From Pseudomonas sp. R37(2017) (lineage in GTDB: Bacteria; Pseudomonadota; Gammaproteobacteria; Pseudomonadales; Pseudomonadaceae): DNA of 64,000 nucleotides. The stretch's first letter is position 1; each line of letters begins with the position of its first letter. The stretch covers positions 466,950 to 530,949 of the forward strand of contig NZ_NEHO01000001.1 in assembly GCF_002113375.1 (NCBI RefSeq), given 5' to 3'. Below the pieces are notes generated by a model. It did no database searches, was not told the DNA's origin, and saw only the letters and a program-made list of their open reading frames with translations. The position numbers and the translations under genes are program-made. Shown in pieces: positions 37,283 through 46,884 of the stretch.

Positions 37283-39058
37283 ATGAGCAAAATGAGAGCA
37301 ATCGAAGCCGCCGTTCTGGTGATGCGCCGTGAAGGGGTCGATACCGCTTTTGGCATCCCGGGTGCCGCCATCAACCCGCTGTACTCCGCCCTGCAAAAAG
37401 TCGGCGGCATCGAACACGTACTCGCTCGCCACGTTGAAGGCGCCTCGCACATGGCCGAGGGCTATACCCGCACCAAGGCCGGCAACATCGGCGTGTGCAT
37501 CGGCACTTCCGGCCCTGCCGGCACCGACATGGTCACCGGGCTCTACAGCGCCTCGGCCGACTCGATTCCAATCCTCTGCATTACCGGCCAGGCACCCCGC
37601 GCCCGTATGCACAAGGAAGACTTCCAGGCTGTCGACATCACCAGCATCGTCAAGCCAGTGACCAAGTGGGCAACCACCGTTCTGGAACCAGGCCAGGTGC
37701 CTTACGCGTTCCAGAAAGCTTTCTACGAAATGCGCTCCGGCCGTCCTGGCCCGGTGCTGATCGACCTGCCGTTCGACGTGCAGATGGCCGAGATCGAATT
37801 CGACATCGACGCTTACCAGCCCCTGCCGCTAGCCAAGCCGACCGCCAGCCGCGTTCAAGTCGAGAAAGCTCTGGCCTTGCTGGATCAGGCTGAACGCCCA
37901 TTGCTGGTAGCCGGCGGCGGTATCATCAATGCCGACGCCAGCGATCTGTTGGTGGAGTTCGCCGAGCTGACCGGTATTCCGGTTATCCCGACCCTGATGG
38001 GCTGGGGCACCATCCCGGACGATCACCCGCTGATGGTGGGCATGGTTGGCTTGCAGACCTCGCACCGCTACGGCAACGCGACCATGCTGAAATCGGACGT
38101 GGTGCTGGGTATCGGTAACCGTTGGGCCAACCGCCACACCGGTTCGGTCGACGTATACACCGAAGGCCGCAAGTTCATTCACGTCGACATCGAAGGCACG
38201 CAGATCGGCCGCGTGTTCACCCCGGACCTGGGCATCGTTTCCGACGCTGCCGCCGCGCTGACCGTATTCATCGAAGTCGCTCGCGAATGGCAAGCCGCCG
38301 GCAAGCTGAAGAACCGCAGTGCCTGGCTGCAAGACTGCCAGCAGCGTAAAGCCAGCCTGCAGCGCAAGACTCACTTCGACAACGTGCCGGTCAAGCCGCA
38401 ACGCGTGTACGAAGAAATGAACCAGGTGTTCGGCAAAGACACCTGCTACGTCAGCACCATCGGTCTGTCGCAGATTGCCGGCGCGCAGTTCCTGCACGTC
38501 TACAAACCGCGTCACTGGATCAACTGCGGTCAGGCAGGCCCATTGGGCTGGACCATTCCGGCAGCGCTGGGCGTGGTCAAGGCTGATCCGAACCGTAAAG
38601 TCGTGGCCCTGTCGGGGGACTATGACTTCCAGTTCATGATCGAGGAATTGGCGGTGGGTGCGCAGTTCAAGCTGCCGTACATTCATGTTGTGGTGAACAA
38701 CTCGTACCTGGGCCTGATCCGTCAGGCACAGCGCGGTTTCGACATGGACTACTGCGTACAACTGTCTTTCGACAACCTGAACGCGCCGGAACTCAACGGC
38801 TACGGCGTCGACCACATTGCAGTTGCCGAAGGTCTCGGTTGCAAGGCACTGCGCGTATTCGAACCGGAGCAGATCCAGCCTGCCCTGCGCAAGGCTCAGG
38901 AAATGATCGAAGAGTTCAAGGTTCCGGTGATCGTCGAGATCATCCTGGAGCGTGTGACCAACATTTCCATGGGCACCGAGATCAACGCCGTCAACGAATT
39001 CGAAGACCTGGCGCTGGTCGGCAACGACGCACCGACGGCGATTTCGTTGCTCGATTGA
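37283..39058 (+). CDS. gcl: Glyoxylate carboligase (tartronate-semialdehyde synthase)
   Basis: A 591-residue thiamine-diphosphate enzyme that joins two glyoxylates to tartronate semialdehyde and CO2. The usual catalytic Glu of ThDP enzymes is replaced by Val51 (ARHVEGASH), exactly as in E. coli Gcl, which makes the call specific. [18 protein letters not shown] and [12 protein letters not shown] form the ThDP-pyrophosphate domain. AGAGG precedes the ATG. First gene of gcl-hyi-glxR-ttuD-pykF, probably controlled through the palindrome at 37246. Confidence 0.97.
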   Translation: MSKMRAIEAAVLVMRREGVDTAFGIPGAAINPLYSALQKVGGIEHVLARHVEGASHMAEGYTRTKAGNIGVCIGTSGPAGTDMVTGLYSASADSIPILCITGQAPRARMHKEDFQAVDITSIVKPVTKWATTVLEPGQVPYAFQKAFYEMRSGRPGPVLIDLPFDVQMAEIEFDIDAYQPLPLAKPTASRVQVEKALALLDQAERPLLVAGGGIINADASDLLVEFAELTGIPVIPTLMGWGTIPDDHPLMVGMVGLQTSHRYGNATMLKSDVVLGIGNRWANRHTGSVDVYTEGRKFIHVDIEGTQIGRVFTPDLGIVSDAAAALTVFIEVAREWQAAGKLKNRSAWLQDCQQRKASLQRKTHFDNVPVKPQRVYEEMNQVFGKDTCYVSTIGLSQIAGAQFLHVYKPRHWINCGQAGPLGWTIPAALGVVKADPNRKVVALSGDYDFQFMIEELAVGAQFKLPYIHVVVNNSYLGLIRQAQRGFDMDYCVQLSFDNLNAPELNGYGVDHIAVAEGLGCKALRVFEPEQIQPALRKAQEMIEEFKVPVIVEIILERVTNISMGTEINAVNEFEDLALVGNDAPTAISLLD

Positions 39059-39073
39059 TAGCTGACCGCTTCC

Positions 39074-39165
39074 CTGTGGGAGCGAGCCTGCTCGCGAAGA
39101 CTGTTTCATATCCAACAAAAATGTTGGCCGACACACCGCTTTCGCGAGCAGGCTCGCTCCCACAG
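39074..39165. repeat. REPIN inside the gcl-hyi intergenic gap
   Basis: CTGTGGGAGCGAGCCTGCTCGCGAAGA and its inverted copy fill almost the whole 136-bp gap between two co-oriented genes of one pathway. Such hairpins often protect upstream mRNA from 3' exonucleases. Confidence 0.9.
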
Positions 39166-39194
39166 GGGACATCAAACACATACAGGAGACCACC

Positions 39195-39977
39195 ATGCCG
39201 CGTTTCGCCGCCAACCTGTCCATGCTGTTCACCGAACAGGACTTTCTTGCCCGCTTCGAAGCGGCCGCCAAGGCCGGCTTCAGTGGTGTCGAATACCTGT
39301 TTCCGTACGACTTCAGCTCCGCCGAAATCAAGGCCAGGCTCGACGCCAACGGTCTGACCCAAGTGCTGTTCAACCTGCCGGCCGGTGACTGGGCCAAGGG
39401 CGAGCGCGGTATCGCGTGCCTGCCCGATCGTGTGGAGGAGTTCCGTGCTGGCGTCGACCTGGCCATCGCCTACGCGCAAGTGCTGGGCAACACCCAGGTC
39501 AACTGCCTGGCCGGCATTCGTCCGCAGGGCTTTGACGATGCCACCGTGGAGAAAACCTTCGTCGCCAACCTCAAGTACGCCGCTGAAAAGCTGCAGGCAG
39601 CGGGCATCAAACTGGTGATGGAAGCGATCAACACCCGTGACATCCCAGGCTTCTACCTGAACAACACGGCGCAAGCCCTGTCGATTCGTGAGCAGGTCGG
39701 CAGCGCCAACCTGTTCCTGCAATACGACATCTACCACATGCAAATCATGGAAGGCGATCTGGCCCGCACCCTGCAATCGCACCTGGGCGAGATCAACCAT
39801 GTACAGCTCGCGGACAACCCGGGGCGCAACGAACCTGGTACCGGTGAAATCAACTACCGCTTCCTGTTCGAACACCTGGACCGCATCGGATACCAGGGTT
39901 GGGTGGGTTGCGAATACAAGCCGCTGACCACCACTGAAGCCGGCCTGGGCTGGTTGAAAACCCATAACGCAATTTGA
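39195..39977 (+). CDS. hyi: Hydroxypyruvate isomerase
   Basis: A 260-residue TIM-barrel enzyme that interconverts hydroxypyruvate and tartronate semialdehyde. Characteristic segments are PRFAANLSMLFTEQDFLARF at the start, VMEAINTRDIPGFYL with the metal-binding Glu, FLQYDIYHMQIMEGDL with Asp and His, and CEYKPLTTTEAGLGW near the end. AGGAG precedes the ATG. Position between gcl and glxR supports the assignment. Confidence 0.96.
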   Translation: MPRFAANLSMLFTEQDFLARFEAAAKAGFSGVEYLFPYDFSSAEIKARLDANGLTQVLFNLPAGDWAKGERGIACLPDRVEEFRAGVDLAIAYAQVLGNTQVNCLAGIRPQGFDDATVEKTFVANLKYAAEKLQAAGIKLVMEAINTRDIPGFYLNNTAQALSIREQVGSANLFLQYDIYHMQIMEGDLARTLQSHLGEINHVQLADNPGRNEPGTGEINYRFLFEHLDRIGYQGWVGCEYKPLTTTEAGLGWLKTHNAI

Positions 39978-39990
39978 CGCACCCTTCCCC

Positions 39991-40020
39991 CTGCAGGAGC
40001 GAGCATGCTCGCTCCTACAA
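39991..40020. repeat. Single REP-like palindrome
   Basis: CTGCAGGAGCGAGCATGCTCGCTCCTACA: the two REP arms meet almost directly, giving a long near-perfect stem between hyi and glxR. Confidence 0.82.
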
Positions 40021-40061
40021 AAAACAGTTTGAAGCGGCAATAAAAACAAGAGGATTTTCTC

Positions 40062-40955
40062 ATGGCTAAAATCGGATTTATCGGCACCGGCATCATGGGC
40101 CACCCAATGGCGTTGAACCTGCAGAAAGCCGGTCACAGCCTGTTCCTGTCGGCGCACCACGACGCCGCCCCTGCCGACCTGATCGCCGGTGGCGCCGTTG
40201 CCCTGGCGAACCCGAAAGAAGTCGCCCAGGAAGCCGAATTCATCATCGTCATGGTGCCGGATACCCCGCAGGTCGAAGACGTGCTGTTCCGTGCCGATGG
40301 CGTTGCCGCCGGTGTTGGCAAAGGCAAGGTGGTGATCGACATGAGCTCGATCTCGCCGACCGCCACCAAGGCTTTCGCGACCAAAATCAGCGAAAAAGGC
40401 GCGCAATACCTCGACGCCCCGGTTTCCGGCGGTGAAGTCGGCGCCAAGGCTGCGACCCTGAGCATCATGGTCGGCGGCGATGCCGATGCCTTCGAACGCG
40501 CCCTGCCGCTGTTCCAGGCCATGGGCAAGAACATCACCCTGGTCGGGGGCAACGGCGACGGCCAGACCGCCAAGGTGGCCAACCAGATCATCGTGGCCCT
40601 GAACATCCAGGCCGTAGCCGAAGCCCTGCTGTTCGCTTCGAAAAACGGTGCCGATCCGGCCAAGGTGCGTGAAGCACTGATGGGCGGTTTCGCGTCCTCG
40701 AAGATCCTCGAAGTGCACGGCGAGCGCATGATCAAGGGCACCTTCGATCCAGGCTTCCGCATCAGCCTGCACCAGAAGGACCTGAACCTGGCCCTGCAAG
40801 GCGCCAAGGAGCTGAGCATCAACCTGCCGAACACCGCCAACACCCAGCAAGTGTTCAGCACCTGCGCGGCCATCGGCGGCAGCAACTGGGACCACTCGGC
40901 ACTGATCAAGGGCCTGGAACACATGGCGAACTTCTCGATTCGCGACAAGAAGTAA
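40062..40955 (+). CDS. glxR: Tartronate semialdehyde reductase (2-hydroxy-3-oxopropionate reductase)
   Basis: A 297-residue beta-hydroxyacid dehydrogenase that reduces tartronate semialdehyde to glycerate with NAD(P)H. The Rossmann motif is GFIGTGIMGHPMALNL (5-20). The substrate motif DAPVSGGEVGA starts at 118, and the catalytic lysine is Lys171 in GQTAKVANQ. AGAGGA precedes the ATG. Third step gene of the glyoxylate pathway cluster. Confidence 0.97.
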   Translation: MAKIGFIGTGIMGHPMALNLQKAGHSLFLSAHHDAAPADLIAGGAVALANPKEVAQEAEFIIVMVPDTPQVEDVLFRADGVAAGVGKGKVVIDMSSISPTATKAFATKISEKGAQYLDAPVSGGEVGAKAATLSIMVGGDADAFERALPLFQAMGKNITLVGGNGDGQTAKVANQIIVALNIQAVAEALLFASKNGADPAKVREALMGGFASSKILEVHGERMIKGTFDPGFRISLHQKDLNLALQGAKELSINLPNTANTQQVFSTCAAIGGSNWDHSALIKGLEHMANFSIRDKK

Positions 40956-40980
40956 GCCCTGCCTGAACCTGACCCGTTCC

Positions 40981-41123
40981 CTGTGGGAGCGGGCCTGTGG
41001 CGAGGGGGCTTGCCTCCGTTGGGCTGCGAAGCAGCCCCAAAATCTCGGATGCACCAAAGATCTTGTGAGTGCTACGCACTCAAACGGGGGCAAGCCCCCT
41101 CGCCACAGGGCTCGCTCCCACAA
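40981..41123. repeat. Nested REP elements between glxR and ttuD
   Basis: An outer pair CTGTGGGAGCGGGC (40981-40994) and GGCTCGCTCCCACAAGG (41109 on) is split by an inner pair CTGTGGCGAGGGGGCTTGCC and its inverted copy GGCAAGCCCCCTCGCCACAG (to 41108). The inner unit is a different REP class whose own spacer has smaller hairpins (TTGGGCTGCGAAGCAGCCCCAA). It looks like one REPIN inserted in another. Confidence 0.85.
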
Positions 41124-41165
41124 GGTCCGCGCCACCCCCCATAACAAGAATTCCGGGAGCCCGCC

Positions 41166-42446
41166 ATGTCGGTCGATCCGCAACAATTGCTGCGCGAGCT
41201 GTTTGCCACAGCCATCGACGCGGCGCATCCGCAACACGTCCTCGAAGCCCACCTGCCTGCCGACCGCAGCGGTCGTGTGATCGTCATCGGTGCCGGCAAA
41301 GCCGCCGCCGCCATGGCCCAGGTGGTCGAGCGCTGCTGGCAGGGTGAAGTCACAGGCCTGGTGGTGACCCGTTACGGCCACGGCGCACCTTGCGAAAAAA
41401 TCGAAGTGGTCGAAGCCGCGCATCCGGTACCGGACGCCGCCGGCCTGGCCGTGGCCAAGCGTGTGCTGGAACTGGTCAGCGGCCTCAGCGAAAACGACCG
41501 CGTGATCTTCCTGCTCTCCGGCGGCGGCTCTGCCCTGCTGGCACTGCCGGCCGAAGGCATTACCCTGGCCGACAAGCAGTCGATCAACAAAGCCCTGCTC
41601 AAGTCCGGCGCCACCATTGGCGAGATGAACTGCGTGCGCAAGCACCTCTCGGCGATCAAGGGCGGCCGCCTGGGCAAAGCCTGCTGGCCAGCCACTGTCT
41701 ACACCTACGCGATTTCCGATGTGCCGGGCGACCTCGCCACGGTCATCGCTTCCGGCCCTACCGTGGCCGACCCGAGCACCTCGGCCGAAGCCCTGGCGAT
41801 CCTCAAGCGCTACGCCATCGAAGTCCCGGCCTCGGTGCGCAACTGGCTGCAAAGCCCCGAGTCGGAGACCGTCAAACCCGGCGATCCGAGCCTGGCCCGC
41901 AGTCATTTCCAGTTGATCGCCCGCCCGCAGCAATCCCTTGAAGCGGCGGCGGTGAAATGCCGTCAGGCCGGGTTCAGTCCGCTGATTCTCGGCGATCTGG
42001 AAGGCGAATCCCGCGAGGTGGCAAAAGTCCACGCCGGCATCGCACGACAAATCGTCCTGCACGGCCAGCCGCTGGCGGCCCCCTGCGTGATCCTCTCGGG
42101 TGGCGAAACCACCGTGACCGTGCGCGGCAATGGCCGTGGCGGGCGCAATGCCGAGTTCCTGCTGAGCCTGACCGACAGCCTCAAGGGCCTGCCCGGCGTC
42201 TACGCCCTGGCCGGCGACACCGATGGCATCGACGGCTCCGAAGACAACGCCGGCGCGATCATGACCCCGGACAGCTACGCCCGCGCCGCAGCAAAGGGCT
42301 TGAGCGCCAGCGACGAGTTGGACAACAACAATGGCTACGGCTACTTCGAGGCACTCGACGCGCTGATCGTCACCGAGCCGACCCGTACCAACGTCAACGA
42401 CTTCCGCGCCATTCTGATCCTCGAGAGCACTAAACATGACGCCTGA
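41166..42446 (+). CDS. ttuD: Glycerate 2-kinase (MOFRL family; TtuD)
   Basis: A 426-residue enzyme of the DUF4147/MOFRL family, often annotated as hydroxypyruvate reductase TtuD; the family phosphorylates glycerate to 2-phosphoglycerate. GAGKAAAAMAQ (39-49), LLSGGGSALLALP and SGGETTVTVRGNGRGGRNAE are its signatures. GGGAG precedes the ATG. It overlaps pykF by 11 bp, tying the pathway product to pyruvate formation. Kinase is preferred over reductase on family grounds; enzyme assay would settle it. Confidence 0.9.
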   Translation: MSVDPQQLLRELFATAIDAAHPQHVLEAHLPADRSGRVIVIGAGKAAAAMAQVVERCWQGEVTGLVVTRYGHGAPCEKIEVVEAAHPVPDAAGLAVAKRVLELVSGLSENDRVIFLLSGGGSALLALPAEGITLADKQSINKALLKSGATIGEMNCVRKHLSAIKGGRLGKACWPATVYTYAISDVPGDLATVIASGPTVADPSTSAEALAILKRYAIEVPASVRNWLQSPESETVKPGDPSLARSHFQLIARPQQSLEAAAVKCRQAGFSPLILGDLEGESREVAKVHAGIARQIVLHGQPLAAPCVILSGGETTVTVRGNGRGGRNAEFLLSLTDSLKGLPGVYALAGDTDGIDGSEDNAGAIMTPDSYARAAAKGLSASDELDNNNGYGYFEALDALIVTEPTRTNVNDFRAILILESTKHDA

Positions 42447-43851
42447 TAAAAAGGTCAAAATCCTCGCCACACTGGGTCCCGCCATCGACGGCATCGAAGA
42501 CATCCGTGAGCTGGTGCTGGCCGGGGTCAACATCTTCCGCCTGAACTTCAGCCATGGCGATCACGCCGACCACGCCAAGCGTTTTCAGTGGATACGGGAA
42601 GTCGAACGCCAGCTGAATTATCCATTGGGCATTCTGATGGACCTGCAAGGTCCGAAACTGCGGGTCGGCAAATTTGCCGAAGGCAAGGTGCAACTGGTGC
42701 GCGGCCAGGCCATGCGCCTTGACCTGGATGCCACGCCGGGCGATGAGCGCCGGGTCAACCTGCCGCATCCGGAAATCATCGCCGCGCTGGAACCCGGCAT
42801 GGACCTGCTGCTGGACGACGGCAAGCTGCGCCTGCGGGTAGTGACCAAGTACGCCGACGCCATCGACACCACCGTGCTCAACGGCGGCGAACTGTCGGAC
42901 CGCAAAGGCGTGAACGTTCCCCAGGCAGTGCTCGACCTGAGCCCGCTGACCGCCAAGGATCGCCGCGACCTGACCTTCGGCCTGGAACTCGGTGTCGACT
43001 GGGTGGCGCTATCGTTCGTGCAACGTCCGGACGACATCCGCGAAGCCCGCACCCTGATCGGTGACAAGGCGTTCCTGATGGCCAAGATCGAGAAGCCGTC
43101 GGCCGTTGAACAACTGCGCGAAATCGCCGAATTGAGCGACGCGATCATGGTTGCCCGTGGTGACCTGGGCGTGGAAGTGCCGGCCGAAAGCGTGCCGCAG
43201 ATTCAGAAGAACATCATCGGCACCTGCCGCCAGCTCGGTAAACCGGTGGTGGTGGCGACACAGATGCTGGAGTCGATGCGCTTCTCACCGGCTCCAACCC
43301 GCGCCGAGGTAACCGATGTGGCCAACGCCGTGGCCGAAGGTGCGGACGCGGTGATGCTGTCGGCGGAAACCGCATCCGGCGAGTACCCGCTCGAAGCCGT
43401 GCAGATGATGAGCAAGATCATCCGCCAGGTGGAAAACGGTCCGGACTATCAGACCCAACTCGACGTCAGCCGGCCAAAGGCCGAGGCGACCGTTTCCGAC
43501 GCGATCAGCTGCGCCATTCGCCGTATCAGCAACGTGCTGCCGGTGGCGGTGCTGGTCAACTACAGCGAGTCGGGCACGTCGAGCTTGCGGGCTGCGCGGG
43601 AACGGCCGACCGTGCCGATCCTCAACCTGACACCGAACCTTTCGACCGCTCGTCGCCTGACCGTGGCCTGGGGCGTGCACTCGGTGGTCAACGATCGCCT
43701 GCGCCAGGTCGACGAAGTCTGCTCCACAGCATTGGAAATCGCCCAGGCCCAAGGCATGGCGCAGCGTGGCGATACATTATTGATCACCGCCGGTGTGCCC
43801 TTTGGCCAGCCGGGATCGACTAACTCATTGCGTATCGAGACATTGATCTAG
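42436..43851 (+). CDS. pykF: Pyruvate kinase
   Basis: A 471-residue pyruvate kinase converting PEP and ADP to pyruvate and ATP. VKILATLGPAIDGIEDIREL at the N-terminus, ILMDLQGPKLRVG, the active-site stretch FLMAKIEKPSAVEQL and MVARGDLGVEVP are conserved. It overlaps ttuD, so it is the final enzyme of the glyoxylate-to-pyruvate route. Pseudomonads usually have a second, unlinked pyruvate kinase (PykA). Confidence 0.97.
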   Translation: MTPDKKVKILATLGPAIDGIEDIRELVLAGVNIFRLNFSHGDHADHAKRFQWIREVERQLNYPLGILMDLQGPKLRVGKFAEGKVQLVRGQAMRLDLDATPGDERRVNLPHPEIIAALEPGMDLLLDDGKLRLRVVTKYADAIDTTVLNGGELSDRKGVNVPQAVLDLSPLTAKDRRDLTFGLELGVDWVALSFVQRPDDIREARTLIGDKAFLMAKIEKPSAVEQLREIAELSDAIMVARGDLGVEVPAESVPQIQKNIIGTCRQLGKPVVVATQMLESMRFSPAPTRAEVTDVANAVAEGADAVMLSAETASGEYPLEAVQMMSKIIRQVENGPDYQTQLDVSRPKAEATVSDAISCAIRRISNVLPVAVLVNYSESGTSSLRAARERPTVPILNLTPNLSTARRLTVAWGVHSVVNDRLRQVDEVCSTALEIAQAQGMAQRGDTLLITAGVPFGQPGSTNSLRIETLI

Positions 43852-43866
43852 CGCCTGTACTGGCCT

Positions 43867-43925
43867 CATCGCCAGCAGGCTGGCTCCTACAGTTGATTTG
43901 TGTAGGAGCCAACCTGCTGGCGACG
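43867..43925. repeat. REPIN, third sequence class
   Basis: TCGCCAGCAGGCTGGCTCCTACA and TGTAGGAGCCAACCTGCTGGCGA, an inverted pair with a divergent core, between pykF and the urea-transporter-family gene. Confidence 0.85.
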
Positions 43926-43960
43926 TGGGCGACTCGGTTTCACAGACTTTCAGAACTGCC

Positions 43961-44875
43961 ATGCCTGCCAACCATTTCAACACCCACTGTCCCGACTGGG
44001 CCGAAGCACTGCTCAACGGCTTCAGCCAGATCTTTCTCCAGCGCAATCCGCTGTGCGGCCTGCTGTGCCTGTCGGCCATTTTGTTCACCGCGCCCGCCTT
44101 GCTCGGCGGCGCCTTGCTCGGCGGTGTCGCCGGGCTGCTCACTGCGCAACGCCGCAACTACGCCAAGGCTGATCGTCAGGCCGGATTGTTCAGTTACAAC
44201 GGCGTGCTGCTCGGTCTGTTGCTGAGCCTGTATTTCCCCTGGTCGGCGATGATGCCGCCGCTGATTCTGGCCGCCGGCGGCCTGAGCGCAATGATCACCC
44301 AGCAATGGCTCAAGCGCGTCCGGTTCAGCCAATACCTGCCCGCCTACACCGCCCCCTTCGTCGGGCTGGGCTGGTTGCTGTTGTGCTTCGCCACGCCCTC
44401 GACCGAGGCGCACTTGATCGAAGTCAGCACGCTGAACATGCTCGCCGCCCCTCTCAAAGGTATTGGTCAGGTCATGTTCCAGGGTCATCCACTGGCCGGC
44501 GCGATGATTGCCGCCGGCTTGCTGATCGCCGATCGCCGCGCCTTCTGCTGGGCAATGCTGGCGTCTGTCGCGGGCATGGGCTGGAGCCTGTTGAACCATG
44601 ACGTCTACACCGCATTGCTCGGCCTCGGTGGCTATAACGCCGTACTCGCCGCCCTCGCCTTCAGCTCGCAGCGCCGCCAACCATGGCTGCCGCTGGTTGG
44701 CATCGGCCTGGCGCTGTTGCTGACGCCGGTGTTCGCCGCCGTCGGCCTGCCCACGCTGACCGCTCCGTTCATCCTTGCCGGCTGGCTGATCCGCTGCGTT
44801 GTGCAAATGCTCGGCAAGGCCACGGTCGAAAGCGCGCCTTGCGCTACCGGGGACAATCAACCTAGGCTGCGCTGA
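43961..44875 (+). CDS. Urea transporter family protein
   Basis: A 304-residue inner-membrane protein with about nine or ten hydrophobic segments. GGALLGGVAGLLTAQ and GLFSYNGVLLGLLLSLYF match the internal repeat of urea-channel (UT/Yut) proteins; the second repeat is GLGGYNAVLAALAF. The start MPANHFNTHCPDW was chosen because an upstream in-frame GTG lies in a REP element. A Shine-Dalgarno sequence is weak. The homologous gene follows pykF in P. putida as I recall, which supports the family call. Confidence 0.85.
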   Translation: MPANHFNTHCPDWAEALLNGFSQIFLQRNPLCGLLCLSAILFTAPALLGGALLGGVAGLLTAQRRNYAKADRQAGLFSYNGVLLGLLLSLYFPWSAMMPPLILAAGGLSAMITQQWLKRVRFSQYLPAYTAPFVGLGWLLLCFATPSTEAHLIEVSTLNMLAAPLKGIGQVMFQGHPLAGAMIAAGLLIADRRAFCWAMLASVAGMGWSLLNHDVYTALLGLGGYNAVLAALAFSSQRRQPWLPLVGIGLALLLTPVFAAVGLPTLTAPFILAGWLIRCVVQMLGKATVESAPCATGDNQPRLR

Positions 44876-44896
44876 TCTTCGAATCAGGCGTTACCC

Positions 44897-45721
44897 ATGG
44901 ACAGCAGCAAACACTGGCGTGAAGACCTTTACGTCATGATTTTCCAGACCGACACCCAGGCGGGTCGGCGTTTCGACGGCATCCTGCTGTTGATCATCCT
45001 CGCCAGCCTGGTGGTCGTGATGCTCGACAGCATCGACAGCGTTCACCGCAACTACGCCAACGTACTCGCCTATATCGAGTGGGGTTTCACGGTGATCTTC
45101 CTCGGCGAGTACATCCTGCGCCTGTACTGCTCGCCCAAGCCCCTGCGCTATGCCTTCAGTTTCTATGGGCTGGTGGACCTGCTGGCCATCGTGCCCGGCA
45201 TCCTCGCGCTGTATTACGCCGATGCGCAGTACCTGTTGATCATCCGCATCATCCGGATGCTGCGGATATTCCGCATACTCAAGCTCAGCCCGTACCTCAA
45301 GCAGGCCCACTACCTGATGTCGGCGCTGCGCGGCAGCAAGCAGAAGATCGTGGTGTTCCTGGTCAGCGTCTGCACCCTGGTGACGGTGTTCGGCACGCTG
45401 ATGTACGTGATCGAAGGGCCGGAACACGGTTTCACCAGCATTCCCAAAGGCATTTACTGGGCGATCGTGACCCTGACCACCGTGGGCTTCGGCGACATCG
45501 TTCCGAAAACGCCGCTGGGCCAGGTGATTTCGTCGCTGGTGATGATCACCGGTTACTCGATCATCGCCGTGCCAACCGGGATCTTCACCGCTGAACTGGC
45601 CAACGCCCTGCGCGGTGATCAACTTCAACACGACTGCCCGGTGTGCAAGAAAAACAGCCACGAACACGGCGCCGCGTTTTGCTCCCGTTGCGGCAACGCA
45701 CTGTTCAAAAAACTGGAATAA
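44897..45721 (+). CDS. Voltage-gated ion channel (potassium type) with C-terminal zinc ribbon
   Basis: A 274-residue six-TM channel. TM1 is at about 28-46, S4-like arginine repeats are IIRIIRMLRIFRILKL (115-130), and the selectivity filter TTVGFGD (194-200) follows a pore helix. After S6 (about 205-230) comes a short cytoplasmic tail with four cysteines, Cys247, Cys250, Cys262 and Cys265, in CPVC-N11-CSRC spacing, a zinc-ribbon pattern. TVGFGD suggests potassium selectivity. It starts 21 bp after the urea-transporter gene and may be co-transcribed. Confidence 0.88.
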   Translation: MDSSKHWREDLYVMIFQTDTQAGRRFDGILLLIILASLVVVMLDSIDSVHRNYANVLAYIEWGFTVIFLGEYILRLYCSPKPLRYAFSFYGLVDLLAIVPGILALYYADAQYLLIIRIIRMLRIFRILKLSPYLKQAHYLMSALRGSKQKIVVFLVSVCTLVTVFGTLMYVIEGPEHGFTSIPKGIYWAIVTLTTVGFGDIVPKTPLGQVISSLVMITGYSIIAVPTGIFTAELANALRGDQLQHDCPVCKKNSHEHGAAFCSRCGNALFKKLE

Positions 45722-45814
45722 GCAAAGAGCTTTTTAATCTTTAAAGGACTATGCGAGCCCAGTTATAGTCGCTGGCAAAATGCCCCATCTGTTAAATAGA
45801 ACAAGGATTGCGCA

Positions 45815-46813
45815 GTGAAAAAACTCTTTGCCGCCTCTCTCCTGGCCGCAGGCCTGGCACTGACCAGCGTGGCTCAAGCCGCACCGACCCTGCTCAACGT
45901 TTCCTACGACGTGATGCGCGACTTCTACAAGGACTACAACACTGCGTTCCAGAAACACTGGCAAGCCGAGCACAACGAAAACATCACCCTGCAAATGTCC
46001 TTCGGCGGCTCCAGCAAACAGGCGCGCGCGGTGATCGACGGCCTGCCGGCCGATGTCATCACCATGAACATGGCCACCGACATCAACGCCCTGGCAGACA
46101 ACGGCAAACTGGTGCCGGACAACTGGGTCACGCGCCTGCCCAACAACAGCGCGCCGTTCACCTCGGCCACTGTGTTCATCGTGCGCAAGGGCAACCCGAA
46201 AGCCCTGAAAGACTGGCCGGACCTGCTCAAGGATGGCGTTCAAGTCATCGTGCCGAACCCGAAAACCTCCGGTAACGGTCGTTACACCTACCTCTCGGCC
46301 TGGGGCTATGTACTGAAGAACGGCGGTGACGAGAACAAGGCCAAGGACTTCGTCGGCAAGCTGTTCAAGCAAGCGCCGGTGCTCGATACCGGTGGCCGTG
46401 CCGCCACCACCACCTTCATGACCAACCAGATCGGCGATGTGCTGGTGACCTTCGAGAACGAAGCGGAAATGATCGCCCGCGAGTTCGGCCGTGATCAGTT
46501 CGAAGTCATCTACCCAAGCGTTTCCGCCGAAGCCGAACCACCGGTATCGGTGGTCGACAAAACCGTCGACAAGAAAGGCACCCGCGCCGCCGCCGAGGAA
46601 TACCTGAAATACCTGTGGTCGCCGGAAGGTCAGGAAATTGCCGCGGCGAACTACCTGCGCCCGCGTGACCCGGCCGTGCTGGCCAAGTACACCGACCGCT
46701 TCCCGAAAGTGGACTTCCTGTCGGTCGAGAAGACCTTTGGTGACTGGCGCACCGTACAGAAGACCCACTTCAATGATGGCGGGGTTTTCGACCAGATCTA
46801 CAGCGGTAAGTGA
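45815..46813 (+). CDS. sbp: Sulfate-binding periplasmic protein
   Basis: A 332-residue periplasmic binding protein for sulfate (or thiosulfate) of the CysAWTP importer. The signal peptide MKKLFAASLLAAGLALTSVAQA ends at AQA-AP. LLNVSYDVMRDFYKDYN, QMSFGGSSKQARAVIDGLPADVITM and PKTSGNGRYTYLSAWG form the sulfate pocket. No permease gene is adjacent. The 93-bp upstream gap should hold its promoter, probably responsive to sulfur limitation. Confidence 0.96.
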   Translation: MKKLFAASLLAAGLALTSVAQAAPTLLNVSYDVMRDFYKDYNTAFQKHWQAEHNENITLQMSFGGSSKQARAVIDGLPADVITMNMATDINALADNGKLVPDNWVTRLPNNSAPFTSATVFIVRKGNPKALKDWPDLLKDGVQVIVPNPKTSGNGRYTYLSAWGYVLKNGGDENKAKDFVGKLFKQAPVLDTGGRAATTTFMTNQIGDVLVTFENEAEMIAREFGRDQFEVIYPSVSAEAEPPVSVVDKTVDKKGTRAAAEEYLKYLWSPEGQEIAAANYLRPRDPAVLAKYTDRFPKVDFLSVEKTFGDWRTVQKTHFNDGGVFDQIYSGK

Positions 46814-46833
46814 TGACTGGGCGATAACGAACA

Positions 46834-46861
46834 GGGCGACCTGCAGAGGTCGCCTTTTTTG
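46834..46861 (+). terminator. Terminator of sbp
   Basis: GGCGACCT-GCAG-AGGTCGCCTTTTTTGTG: an 8-bp stem and U-run 20 bp after the stop. Confidence 0.92.
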
Positions 46862-46884
46862 TGGGTACAACACCTGTCTACTAA

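Noticed and set aside
36574..37452. A 292-residue version of the GlcG-like protein
   Set aside because: The additional 146 residues cross the gcl promoter and both palindromes and read as non-coding; MSALTLK has a good GAGG.
38991..42533. A 1180-codon open frame on the minus strand opposite gcl, hyi, glxR and ttuD
   Set aside because: It crosses several genes and REP elements and lacks any domain; long antisense frames arise from GC bias at third positions.
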